Below are positions 37,986 to 46,404 of a stretch of 49,871 nucleotides of DNA, in pieces. How positions within the stretch are numbered: position 1 is the stretch's first letter; every line of letters begins with the position of its first letter. The notes under the pieces are model-generated. The model made no database searches and was not told the origin of the DNA. It was given only the letters and a program-made list of their open reading frames with translations. A program made the position numbers and the translations under genes. Source of the DNA: Methylophaga sp. (GTDB lineage Bacteria > Pseudomonadota > Gammaproteobacteria > Nitrosococcales > Methylophagaceae); contig NZ_JAUSCC010000086.1 of the NCBI RefSeq assembly GCF_030651745.1, positions 1 to 49,871 on the forward strand, in the 5' to 3' direction.

Positions 37986-38737
37986 TGCAGACTTTTCGTT
38001 CGTTCATTTTCCTGATTATTTATGCCGTAACCGCCATCCTGTTTTCTATTATTGGCGTGCTTATCTGGCCATTGCCTTTTAAACAGCGTTACTGGGTGGT
38101 GAGCCGTTGGGCGGTGATGAATATCTGGTTATTAAAAGTGATTTGCGGTCTAAAGCTGGAAGTTGAAGGACGAGAAAACATTCCTGATGAACCTTGTGTG
38201 GTGTTGTGTAAACATCAATCTGCCTGGGAAACTCTGGCGTTACAGGCGGTGTTTCCCCCCCAGGTCTGGGTATTGAAACGGGAACTGTTATGGATCCCGT
38301 TTTTTGGTTGGGGACTGGCTTCGTTACGCCCCATCGCTATTGATCGCAATGCAGGTCGTCAAGCGTTAAATCAGGTGATTGAGCAAGGCAAAGAAAGGTT
38401 ACAATCAGGTGCGATGGTGGTGGTGTTTCCTGAAGGCACCCGTTTACCGCCCGGTACCATGGGACGATTTGGTATCGGTGGTGCTCGATTAGCTGTTGAT
38501 GCCGGCGTATCGGTTGTCCCGGTCGCACATAATGCAGGTAGTTTTTGGGCCAAAAGAGGCTTTTTGAAACGACCGGGTGTGATCAAAATGGTGATTGGCG
38601 CTAAGATTAACACTCAGGATTTATCGGCTACTGCCGTTAACCAGCAAGCGTATGACTGGATGACATTATCCATGACCCAATTGGAAGGGAAGACACCGGT
38701 GCAATTTAATAAAGGTGAGCAGCGTGGCGAGAGCTGA
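37985..38737 (+). CDS. plsC: 1-acyl-sn-glycerol-3-phosphate acyltransferase
   Basis: Membrane enzyme making phosphatidic acid from lysophosphatidate. N-terminal hydrophobic segments (FRSFIFLIIYAVTAILFSIIGVLIWPL), then acyltransferase block I as KHQSAWETL, with Glu where many family members have Asp (H-X4-E), block II near LRPIAIDRNAGRQAL and block III VFPEGTRLPPG. The HQSxWET form is typical of the gammaproteobacterial branch beside gmhB. I start at the ATG at 37985 (TGATG overlap with gmhB); TTG at 37982 is the alternative. The next gene overlaps its 3' end. Confidence 0.92.
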   Translation: MQTFRSFIFLIIYAVTAILFSIIGVLIWPLPFKQRYWVVSRWAVMNIWLLKVICGLKLEVEGRENIPDEPCVVLCKHQSAWETLALQAVFPPQVWVLKRELLWIPFFGWGLASLRPIAIDRNAGRQALNQVIEQGKERLQSGAMVVVFPEGTRLPPGTMGRFGIGGARLAVDAGVSVVPVAHNAGSFWAKRGFLKRPGVIKMVIGAKINTQDLSATAVNQQAYDWMTLSMTQLEGKTPVQFNKGEQRGES

Positions 38738-40808
38738 AGGCATTTTACGGTTACTAATTGTTGATGATTCGCTGACGGAAGCTGATGCCGTTATCAATAC
38801 CTTGCGCAGTGCCGGTCATGCTGTCAGAGCTGGACGAGAGCATGATTTTGATGCCGTCGAAAAGTGTCTGGCTAAACAAAGCTGGGATCTGCTTATTTGC
38901 CGTGACCATTTACCCGCATTAGCCCCAATCGAAATTGTTAATTTAATCAAACATCTTGGTAAGGATTTACCTTGTGTTGTGATTACCGACAATAAAAATG
39001 CCGAAAAAGAGCTGTTTCGCAGTGGCGTACAAGATGTCATTTTAAAAGGCGATGTGGAACGACTGAAGTTTGTCACCGAGCGTGAACTGGATAATTTATT
39101 TATGCGTCGTTTAGGACGGCGTAATGAACGTGCACTGCGTGAGAGCGAAAAACGATCACGGGCGTTGCTGGAAAGTTCTCGTGATGCGGTGGCGTATATG
39201 CATGAAGGTATGCATATCTATGTCAATCGCGCCTATCTTGCTCTTTTTGGCTATCAAGATCAGGAAGACATTGATGGTTTGCCGATTCTGGATTTGATTG
39301 ATAGTGAAGATCATGCCAAGTTCAAAATGGTCTTTCGTCAGTTTACTGAACAAGCCGATGCCAAGCCGGCAACGGTGACAGCCCAATGCCTTAAAAGTGG
39401 TGGCTATGCCTTTGTTGCTGATATCGAATTCAGTCATGCACAGGTTGAAGGCGAAGATTGTACTCAGGTAGTGGTGCGTGACCGAAGTGTAGCTGCCAGT
39501 GATGATGATAATGAGCAGCTCAAAAGAGTACGTGATTTTGATTCTCTGACAGGTTTATATAGCCGCACACGATTTGTTGATGAACTGCAACTCGCGGTTA
39601 ACCGGGCTGCTGAAAACCAGAGTGATTCTGCTTTGCTGTACATGGTGTTGGATGATTTTCAGCAAATAAAAGAAATGGTAGGGCTTGCTACCAGTGATAC
39701 GGTCATCAAAAGTGTTGCCGATCTGTTATTGAGTACGGCACAGGAAGGGGAAATATTAGGTCGTTATGGCGACCAGATTTTTACCATGGTGATCCCCAGT
39801 GCCGATGAAAGTTTTGTTAATGACAGAGCCCAGGCTTACCTGAAAACGGTTGATGAGTTTGTCTCTCATGCCAACGGTAAGATTATGGATTTACATTGCA
39901 GCATTGGTATTGCTCGTATTGGTGAAAATGTGGCTTCTGCACAAACGGCTTTGGAAAACGCCGATAAGGCATGTACTCAGGCCCAGCATGCTGGTGGCAA
40001 TCAGGCGGCCAGATTCCAGGAAAAACTGATTCAGCCAGAGGTTGATAATGTTTCCGTCTGGAAGTCGACTTTGCAAAACGCCTTAAATAAAGATTTATTC
40101 ACACTCCATTTCCAGCCGATTGTCGGTTTACATGGTCCGCAGCAAGAATTGTATGACGTTTTATTAAGACTGCAGGAAAGCGATAAAACATTGCGCGCTG
40201 AAGAGTTTATCCAATACGCCATCAAATTGCAGATGATGACAGAAGTGGATAAATGGGTGATTCGTACAGCACTTAAAAAACTTTCAGAGCATCGGAAATC
40301 TCATCCCAAAACACGATTTTTTATCAAGCTTTCCGAGCAAACGTTACGTGAAAAAGACTATGTGGACTGGTTATCGGCCACTTTGTCCGCACACAATTTA
40401 ACAGGACAGGCTTTGATTTTTGAAATCAGTGAGACGGCCGCTTTGGAAAATCTGGAAGATACTAAAAATATCATTGCCAAACTTAAGGCCATTGGCTGTG
40501 AGTTTGGCTTAGAGCATTTTGGCTCGGGCATCGACTTCTCACACAGCCTGAGTGTTCTGGATGTCGATTATCTGAAGATTAACGGCAATTTTGTCGAAAA
40601 CATGGCAAACGACACTGAAAATCAGGCCGCGATTAAAGCCATTGTTGAAATAGCAAAGCAGGCTGGCAAACGCACCATTGCTGAGTTTGTTTCTGATGCC
40701 GTGAGCATGGCCCTGTTGTGGCGATTGGGTGCAGATTACGCCCAAGGCTTTTATATTCATCAACCGTCAGACAAGCTTGATTACAACTTTGAAGAAGAAG
40801 ATTTCTAA
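38724..40808 (+). CDS. FimX-like REC-PAS-GGDEF-EAL protein with degenerate catalytic motifs
   Basis: About 694 residues, close to Pseudomonas FimX (691). Order: REC-like (LLIVDDSLTEADAV; DLLICRDHLP, with the phospho-acceptor position altered), PAS (ALLESSRDAVAYMHEGMHIYVN), GGDEF (DFDSLTGLYSR; active loop YGDQIF instead of GGDEF) and EAL (DVLLRL instead of EALLR; FGLEHFGSG instead of the Asp-Asp pair; KING instead of KID). It should therefore bind c-di-GMP rather than make or break it; FimX controls type IV pili and twitching. GTG start at 38724 after AAGGTGAG; GTG at 38715 also possible. It overlaps plsC. Confidence 0.85.
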   Translation: MARAEGILRLLIVDDSLTEADAVINTLRSAGHAVRAGREHDFDAVEKCLAKQSWDLLICRDHLPALAPIEIVNLIKHLGKDLPCVVITDNKNAEKELFRSGVQDVILKGDVERLKFVTERELDNLFMRRLGRRNERALRESEKRSRALLESSRDAVAYMHEGMHIYVNRAYLALFGYQDQEDIDGLPILDLIDSEDHAKFKMVFRQFTEQADAKPATVTAQCLKSGGYAFVADIEFSHAQVEGEDCTQVVVRDRSVAASDDDNEQLKRVRDFDSLTGLYSRTRFVDELQLAVNRAAENQSDSALLYMVLDDFQQIKEMVGLATSDTVIKSVADLLLSTAQEGEILGRYGDQIFTMVIPSADESFVNDRAQAYLKTVDEFVSHANGKIMDLHCSIGIARIGENVASAQTALENADKACTQAQHAGGNQAARFQEKLIQPEVDNVSVWKSTLQNALNKDLFTLHFQPIVGLHGPQQELYDVLLRLQESDKTLRAEEFIQYAIKLQMMTEVDKWVIRTALKKLSEHRKSHPKTRFFIKLSEQTLREKDYVDWLSATLSAHNLTGQALIFEISETAALENLEDTKNIIAKLKAIGCEFGLEHFGSGIDFSHSLSVLDVDYLKINGNFVENMANDTENQAAIKAIVEIAKQAGKRTIAEFVSDAVSMALLWRLGADYAQGFYIHQPSDKLDYNFEEEDF

Positions 40809-40822
40809 ACAAGTTACAGATA

Positions 40823-40857
40823 TAAAAAAAGCCGGTTAAAAACCGGCTTTTTTTTGT
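40823..40857. terminator. Bidirectional terminator between the FimX-like gene and htpX
   Basis: GCCGGTT/AACCGGC stem with an AAA loop, an A-run on the left and nine Ts on the right; serves both convergent genes. Confidence 0.92.
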
Positions 40858-40863
40858 AATAAG

Positions 40864-41745
40864 TTAGCGACGCCCTGTACGCAACGCTTCAATACGTTTT
40901 TCCAGAGGGGGGTGAGTCATAAACAAAGCACTGATACCACCACGCCCACCAGAAATACCCATAGCATGTAACTGATCCGGTAACGGCTCATCAGAGGTTC
41001 CGGCGAGGCGTTGCAATGCAGCAACCATCTTACCCGAACCGACTAATCGGGCTGCACCTGCATCAGCACGAAACTCACGTTGGCGACTAAACCACATCAC
41101 AATAATACTGGCGAGAATACCCAGCACTAATTCTGCAATGATGGAGGTGATCCAGAATGCCGGTCCATGACCCCGCTCGGTTTTAAATACCACGCGATCT
41201 ACCAGATGGCCAATGACACGCGCCAATACGATAACAAAGGTATTTACCACACCTTGGATCAACGCCATCGTCACCATATCACCGTTCGCAACGTGACTGA
41301 CTTCATGAGCAAGTACGGCCTCAACTTCATCCTGTGTCATTGATTGCATTAAACCTGTACTGACTGCAACCAAGGCATTATTCCGGTTCATGCCGGTAGC
41401 AAAGGCATTCGGTTGGGGAGAGTTGTAAATAGCGACTTCAGGCATACCAATACCGGCTTGCTGTGCCTGACGAGCCACAGTATCAACCAGCCATTTTTCT
41501 GTCTGATTTTTCGGTGCGGTAATCACCTGCGCTCCTGTCAGACGTTTCGCTGTCCATTTGGAAATCGCCAATGAAATAAATGAACCGCTAAAACCAATTA
41601 CCGCAGCAAAAATCAGCAACGAGGTCATATTCAATCCAGTGCCTTGCTCATCGAGCAGACTGTCAATGCCAAGTAATCGCATTGTCACGCTTAATACTGC
41701 TAACACCGCAATATTGGTGGCGAGATACAACATGATTCGTTTCAT
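40864..41745 (-). CDS. htpX: Protease HtpX
   Basis: Inner-membrane zinc metalloprotease of envelope quality control. Zinc motif HEVSH in [16 protein letters not shown] (near residue 143) with the downstream Glu in [15 protein letters not shown] (near 226), about four hydrophobic segments (two at the N-terminus, two after the active site), and the ending [13 protein letters not shown]. 293 residues, same as E. coli. Monocistronic, downstream of the methanopterin cluster with a gap of about 50 bases. Confidence 0.96.
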   Translation of the reverse strand: MKRIMLYLATNIAVLAVLSVTMRLLGIDSLLDEQGTGLNMTSLLIFAAVIGFSGSFISLAISKWTAKRLTGAQVITAPKNQTEKWLVDTVARQAQQAGIGMPEVAIYNSPQPNAFATGMNRNNALVAVSTGLMQSMTQDEVEAVLAHEVSHVANGDMVTMALIQGVVNTFVIVLARVIGHLVDRVVFKTERGHGPAFWITSIIAELVLGILASIIVMWFSRQREFRADAGAARLVGSGKMVAALQRLAGTSDEPLPDQLHAMGISGGRGGISALFMTHPPLEKRIEALRTGRR

Positions 41746-41799
41746 TCGAAATTCCTTAAGAGTAAGTTGACAGTAATATGGGTAGTGAGTGGTCTGTTT

Positions 41800-42909
41800 T
41801 CAAGCTGAGACAGATAAATTTTCAATCAGTTTGTTTGCAAAGTCATGACCATCAAAATGATCTGGATCCGTATGCTCTAGCAATAAATTGCACAGGATCT
41901 CACCTGGTTCGATAATGCTGTCTGTTGCCGGCCGATCAAAACAATAATCTGGCCAGGCAAAATCTGCCGGAATAGTGATCTTGTGTGGTGCAAAACAAAA
42001 CCATAACAGTTGTTTTCTGCTGGCAAGTTGCATTGGTATCTCCGGCAGTTGACCGGCTGAAGTCATCAGTTGCCAACTGATGATCGGTAAATCTTCGGGG
42101 AGTAACTGGCAGGATGCGGTGGGGCGCGGATTTATCTCCAGCAGGAAAATCTCTCCTGATGAATTGATCATGAAGTCCAATGACATTAACCCCCCTAAAT
42201 CAAGATGTCGGCTAAGCTTTTGCAAAGCATGATGAATAGTTTGTTGTTGTTTATCATCAAGCAGCAAATTGTTGCTAATGGCTTGCAAAGTGAAATCATT
42301 TAAAGCGGGATTTACAGTAAATTGTTGGTTGATAAGTAAGACGTGAAAAGCATTTCCGCTTGCCAGAAATAATACTGAAGCACTGATGCCATCTATTTGC
42401 TGTTGAAAGTAAACGTCAGAGTGCTTCGAGATCGAGTCTGCATCGGCGATGTGGGTTCCGCCCCAGGCGGCAGCAGATTTTGCTAACCAGTTTCCTGTGA
42501 ATGGTTGGTCTTTGGTAAATCGGGTTGAGGGATACGGCAATGCTAACCTGTCCAGCAAGGCTATCCATTTTGTAGGTGTCGATAGCTGTTCAATACTGGT
42601 ATAAGACGGACCAGCGTAACGGATATGGTTTGGTAGTTCCGACAGCAACGGATAGAGACGTTCGATCCCGGTCCCAAAGATTAAGCTGCATGGTTGAGCA
42701 TCGCTTAGACGAATGATCGCCTGCAGCCATAAATGCTGGTTTGCTTTATTTGCTTCGGGGAGTTTGAGATAGCGATCAGCGACCTGAAGGGTATCAAGGT
42801 CACCATAGCAATCAGCAACACGGACAAGATAGCCTTCCCGTGCTGCTGATTGCGCCAGCATTCGTCCACTTTGAGCGACGACTAACAGGAGCTTGGGACG
42901 TTCAAACAT
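41800..42909 (-). CDS. ATP-grasp protein of the methanopterin cluster
   Basis: 369 residues. An N-terminal Rossmann-like part (PKLLLVVAQSGRMLAQSAAREGYLVRVAD) is followed by an ATP-grasp fold (LAKSAAAWGGTHIAD, YFQQQIDGISASVLFLASGNA, LGGLMSLDFMINSSGEIFLLEINPRPTAS, with the metal-binding Asp/Glu/Asn). Its position after mtdB and beta-RFAP synthase matches the ATP-grasp gene (orf17 type) of methylotroph tetrahydromethanopterin clusters, needed for cofactor synthesis, perhaps for a side-chain ligation. The exact reaction is not known to me. Last gene of the cluster. Confidence 0.82.
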   Translation of the reverse strand: MFERPKLLLVVAQSGRMLAQSAAREGYLVRVADCYGDLDTLQVADRYLKLPEANKANQHLWLQAIIRLSDAQPCSLIFGTGIERLYPLLSELPNHIRYAGPSYTSIEQLSTPTKWIALLDRLALPYPSTRFTKDQPFTGNWLAKSAAAWGGTHIADADSISKHSDVYFQQQIDGISASVLFLASGNAFHVLLINQQFTVNPALNDFTLQAISNNLLLDDKQQQTIHHALQKLSRHLDLGGLMSLDFMINSSGEIFLLEINPRPTASCQLLPEDLPIISWQLMTSAGQLPEIPMQLASRKQLLWFCFAPHKITIPADFAWPDYCFDRPATDSIIEPGEILCNLLLEHTDPDHFDGHDFANKLIENLSVSA

Positions 42910-42928
42910 GTCCGGCTCCTATGGGGTT

Positions 42929-43834
42929 TTAAACCAGTTTACGCGCACCTTCAAAAGCATTACGGAAATCCAGATAGACCGGTTTATCACTTTCCAATGT
43001 TTCTCTGAGTAAGGCCTGTTGCAGTTTGTACTTCACATTGCCGACAGCCAGTGCACCGATACCTACTGCTTTAGGGCATTGTGGAGCAAATTTAAGTGGT
43101 TCACCGTTATGCATCAGCTCGACGCCTTCGATTCCCAACGGTGCAACCGCGTTGACGTCACCAGCCACTTTTAATTGTTTGGCATCTTCAAGTACAGAAG
43201 CATTCAAAACTTGAACACCTGCTTTTGCAGTACAGAAAACCACATCGGCATCACTTAACAGACGAGCTTTATCAGCATCGGATGCTGCAGTCGTGGCACG
43301 TAAATTTACGCCATAACGTTTACGTGCTTCGTCAGAAAATTGCAGCGCAGTATCTAATGAAAAGTGATCAACAATGGTTGTCTGCGCGCCTTGCAGTGCG
43401 GCAATAACAGCTGTGGCTAAGCCCACAGGACCGGTTCCACCAAAAACGACGGCTTTGCAGCCTTTGTAATCCTGATTGAAATGTTTTTTGAGTTCACGCT
43501 CAACACAGGCTACCAGAGCTGCTGCCGTGGTAAATGCACCACTTGGGTCAGCAAATACCGGGATTTCAAAAGGAGGAACCATGGCCGATTTGGCGGCATC
43601 AAGCATATCCATCGCCAGACCAATATCTCGTCCACCGATAAAAAGACCGGTTTTTTTCACGCCAGCAGGACCGCGAGAGAAAATAGCATCTTGCGTTAAT
43701 CCCGCTACTTCATTCAACTCAACATTGTTGTACGGCATGATGATGTCATAACCGGCATCCAGCGCCATGTTGATATCAAACGGACTGTTTTGCTTCATAG
43801 GATTGAGCATATGAATGATGGAACGCTTGGACAT
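42929..43834 (-). CDS. mtdB: Methylene-tetrahydromethanopterin dehydrogenase (MtdB type)
   Basis: NAD(P)-dependent oxidation of methylene-H4MPT to methenyl-H4MPT in formaldehyde oxidation; cytoplasmic. N-terminus SIIHMLNPMKQNSPFDINMALDAGYD, then AIFSRGPAGVKKTGLFIGGRDIGLAMDML, and the nucleotide-binding VFGGTGPVGLATAVIAAL near residue 131. 301 residues, normal for MtdB. It follows beta-RFAP synthase by one base and precedes the ATP-grasp gene by 19 bases. Confidence 0.88.
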   Translation of the reverse strand: MSKRSIIHMLNPMKQNSPFDINMALDAGYDIIMPYNNVELNEVAGLTQDAIFSRGPAGVKKTGLFIGGRDIGLAMDMLDAAKSAMVPPFEIPVFADPSGAFTTAAALVACVERELKKHFNQDYKGCKAVVFGGTGPVGLATAVIAALQGAQTTIVDHFSLDTALQFSDEARKRYGVNLRATTAASDADKARLLSDADVVFCTAKAGVQVLNASVLEDAKQLKVAGDVNAVAPLGIEGVELMHNGEPLKFAPQCPKAVGIGALAVGNVKYKLQQALLRETLESDKPVYLDFRNAFEGARKLV

Positions 43835-43835
43835 A

Positions 43836-44897
43836 TTAATCCCTCACTGTGTTATTAAAATGTTTGGTCTGGCTGTCGATTGTAATGCTTGCACCCTGAT
43901 TTACACCAGCTGCGTTAAGTAATTCAATATTCTGTAACTGCGGATCGGAGTTTATCTTGCCACGAAATTCAGCGATAAGCTGATCGGCTTTGGATTGACT
44001 GTCGGTAAATACACAACAGGTTGGTCCCCATGAACTCTGAGCCATACCATTAAAACCTAATGATTTAGCGTGTTCTAATAGCATAGCAATAGGTTTACTG
44101 GTGTATTGACCACCTTGCGCCGGGGCAAAATGCTGGCCGATCAATGTTTGAATTTCACTAACCGCACTACCGAACAAATCAATATCTTGCTCAATTAATG
44201 CCGGTAATAATTGCATCAGTGTTAAATGACAGATTCGTTGACTGTGTTGCAACGGAAATTCTGGCAGGGTTTGAAATGCTTGAATTTCAGTTTGGCCGTG
44301 AATACCTTGATGAGTTTTGTCCATCAACATCACCAATCGCCATTGGGATGGAAAGGCCTGCTGAAATAAGCGGACAGGTGTTGGAGAGTGAGCCCCTAAG
44401 CCTGCATCCACCACAAAACCGCCGTTATCAAATGTGCTGATTCCAATACCAGAACGTTTTCCCCGATCCAGTGCCTGAGCGATGTCTGGAGTTGACACAT
44501 CAAGTTGATGGTAGGTAGCTAAAAGCCGGCCAATAACCAGAGCAAGCTGGGTACCAGAGCCCAGTCCGGCATGTTCTGGAATCAATGAATGAATATTGAT
44601 TGTGGTTTTACGTGAAGCCGTGGGGATAGTCTTCCCCAAGGTGAGATAAAACTGATTGATCAGTTTGGTGATTTTGTGTTTCGTCGCATCGGTGATAGTG
44701 ATATCAGATTGGTGCTGTTCAGCGGAATCAGCAAGGCTGAGTTTGGTATGGTGACTGTTTACCGCTAAACCAATACTGCCAAAATGGCGGCCTAAGCCGC
44801 CATTCAGATCCAGAAAACCAAGGTGAAGTCTTGCCGGAGCCTGTACAAAAATCGTTTGATGACTGACAGGTGATACCGGTTGTTGCATTGTTGTCAC
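43836..44897 (-). CDS. Beta-ribofuranosylaminobenzene 5'-phosphate synthase
   Basis: Condenses 4-hydroxy- or 4-aminobenzoate with PRPP, the first committed step of methanopterin synthesis. GHMP-kinase-like fold: APARLHLGFLDLNGGLGRHFGSIGLAV at the N-terminus, the Gly-rich IPEHAGLGSGTQLALVIGRLL near residue 110, GKRSGIGISTFDNGGFVVDAG near 150 and a late GFNGMAQSSWGPTCCVF. 353 residues. The start is GTG at 44897, sharing one base with the stop of the upstream dehydrogenase; ATG at 44888 is possible. It lies between the two dehydrogenase genes. Confidence 0.9.
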   Translation of the reverse strand: MTTMQQPVSPVSHQTIFVQAPARLHLGFLDLNGGLGRHFGSIGLAVNSHHTKLSLADSAEQHQSDITITDATKHKITKLINQFYLTLGKTIPTASRKTTINIHSLIPEHAGLGSGTQLALVIGRLLATYHQLDVSTPDIAQALDRGKRSGIGISTFDNGGFVVDAGLGAHSPTPVRLFQQAFPSQWRLVMLMDKTHQGIHGQTEIQAFQTLPEFPLQHSQRICHLTLMQLLPALIEQDIDLFGSAVSEIQTLIGQHFAPAQGGQYTSKPIAMLLEHAKSLGFNGMAQSSWGPTCCVFTDSQSKADQLIAEFRGKINSDPQLQNIELLNAAGVNQGASITIDSQTKHFNNTVRD

Positions 44898-45760
44898 TAG
44901 GCGTTATCAATCTTGCAAGCGATGTCGTAGATAGTGGTTTCGTCCAAAAACAAATCATTGGTATCAAATAAAGAAGCAACAGCGCCACGGTGAACTTTCA
45001 TTTTGAAATTACCAATCGCAATTGCACCGTAAAAGCGAACGCCCTGTTTTTCGGTACCGTTATCCATCACTTCCATGCCTTCAACACCGAGTGGCGGAAC
45101 AGCATTTACGTCAGCAATAACTTCAAGGGTTTTGCTGGAAGTCCAGGTTGATTCAGGAACGATACAAACACCTGCTGGGCCAGCAGCTATCGCTACATGC
45201 GCATCCTTGAGTAATGCTTCAACGGCTTCATCACTTCGGGTTTCACCAGGAATAATCTCTACGCCGTACGCTTTTTTCATATGGTCTACAGTAGCTTTGC
45301 TTCGCGCCATGCTACGGCAGGTTAAAACAACCTTTGCTGCACCTTCTTTCAATAGATACAGTGCGGTGCGTTGACCTACGGGACCAGCACCCATGATCAC
45401 CACATTTTTGCCGGTGATGTCATAGTCGGTCATAACCTTGCGAGCAATTGCTGCTGCTGTGGTATTAGAACCATTTGGATCCAGCATTACCGAAACACGT
45501 ACCGGGCCAAAGAATGCTTTTTTAACTGCTTCACCGACTAATTCACTCGCCGCAACGTTTGAACCACCAATGAAAATTGCGCTGTTTTTTAGATTTTTTC
45601 CGCCACGTGTAAAGATCATGCCGTGAACATGAGCAGTGACATTGTCACGGGTCGCTCCACCATGGGCGATGATGTTATCGACACCTGAATCGTAAGCGAC
45701 AGCTTGGTCAAATGTGCTCGCTACAATATCAGTATCGAGGTGAAGCAGTAATTTTTTCAT
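44897..45760 (-). CDS. mtdA: Methylene-tetrahydromethanopterin/methylene-tetrahydrofolate dehydrogenase (MtdA/MtdC type)
   Basis: NADP-dependent methylene-pterin dehydrogenase closely resembling Methylobacterium MtdA: KKLLLHLDTDIVASTFDQAVAYDSGVDNI, GMIFTRGGKNLKNSAIFIGG, AVKKAFFGPVRVSVMLDPNGSNTTAAA, then the nucleotide-binding GAGPVGQRTALYLL near residue 125. About 287 residues. I start at the ATG at 45760, 6 bases after GGAG; ATGs at 45763 and 45775 are alternatives. It heads the cluster with beta-RFAP synthase. Whether it uses H4MPT, H4F or both cannot be told from sequence; an MtdC-type assignment remains open. Confidence 0.85.
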   Translation of the reverse strand: MKKLLLHLDTDIVASTFDQAVAYDSGVDNIIAHGGATRDNVTAHVHGMIFTRGGKNLKNSAIFIGGSNVAASELVGEAVKKAFFGPVRVSVMLDPNGSNTTAAAIARKVMTDYDITGKNVVIMGAGPVGQRTALYLLKEGAAKVVLTCRSMARSKATVDHMKKAYGVEIIPGETRSDEAVEALLKDAHVAIAAGPAGVCIVPESTWTSSKTLEVIADVNAVPPLGVEGMEVMDNGTEKQGVRFYGAIAIGNFKMKVHRGAVASLFDTNDLFLDETTIYDIACKIDNA

Positions 45761-45862
45761 CATGTTCTCCGGCATTAAGCATGGCTTGATGGGTGATAGG
45801 TTGACGCTGGATTTTACCCTATGTTGTTTGTGTGAGGAAATTAAACTGCGTCAGTGTTTCGC

Positions 45863-45893
45863 TTGAAAAGATTGATTGGCGGTCTGGTATAGT
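45863..45893 (+). promoter_or_regulatory. Candidate extended -10 promoter
   Basis: TGGTATAGT (45885-45893) gives an extended -10 with TTGAAA 19 bases upstream, about 85 bases before the secreted-protein gene. The rest of the 204-base divergent gap to the mtd cluster shows nothing else clear. Confidence 0.45.
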
Positions 45894-45979
45894 GTCAATA
45901 TCCTGCTTTTCAGTAGGAACTTATCTTTTTGATTGCCAGTCACACCAGCACCATATAATAAAATCTTTAGGAGTAGAGA

Positions 45980-46342
45980 ATGAAGAAAGCCAGTCTGACA
46001 GTTCTTTTGGCCAGTATGACAATGTTATCTGCTACAGCATTTGCTGATGGCAAAGCTGATTTCAACACTGTTGCAAAAGTTCAATTCGTCAACGATTGTA
46101 TGCAAGCCAATACCAAACTAAACCTGTATGAAGGTGTTAATAAATGTTCATGTGTGGTTGATGAACTAGATAATGCTTTTACACAAACTGAATTTGAAGA
46201 TATCAGTACAGCTTATATGTATCGTAATCTCCCGGCAGATCGCGGTGCTCAGTTCCGTGATCACGAAGAATTACGCAAAGAGATAAAAAAATACGAAGAA
46301 GTTTCTGCTGCAGCCTATAAAAACTGCCGTATTCAGCCGTAA
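45980..46342 (+). CDS. Small secreted protein with conserved-looking cysteines
   Basis: 120 residues. Cleavable signal peptide (KKASLTVLLASMTMLSATAFA, cleavage after AFA), then a 98-residue helical periplasmic protein with four Cys: NDCMQAN, KCSCVVDELD and the near C-terminal KNCRIQP. AGGAG lies 8 bases before the ATG. I do not recognise the family. It sits beside the SoxYZ-like carrier and metallohydrolase genes (convergent with them) and divergent from the methanopterin cluster, so a periplasmic C1-oxidation role is possible but unproven. Confidence 0.75.
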   Translation: MKKASLTVLLASMTMLSATAFADGKADFNTVAKVQFVNDCMQANTKLNLYEGVNKCSCVVDELDNAFTQTEFEDISTAYMYRNLPADRGAQFRDHEELRKEIKKYEEVSAAAYKNCRIQP

Positions 46343-46360
46343 TACTTCACAAAGTTAAAA

Positions 46361-46391
46361 TAAAAAAGGCCGTTGATACGGCCTTTTTTAT
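46361..46391. terminator. Bidirectional terminator
   Basis: GGCCGT/ACGGCC stem with a TGAT loop, flanked by an A-run and six Ts, between the convergent secreted-protein and SoxYZ-like genes. Confidence 0.9.
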
Positions 46392-46404
46392 GTCATAGAG
46401 AAAT

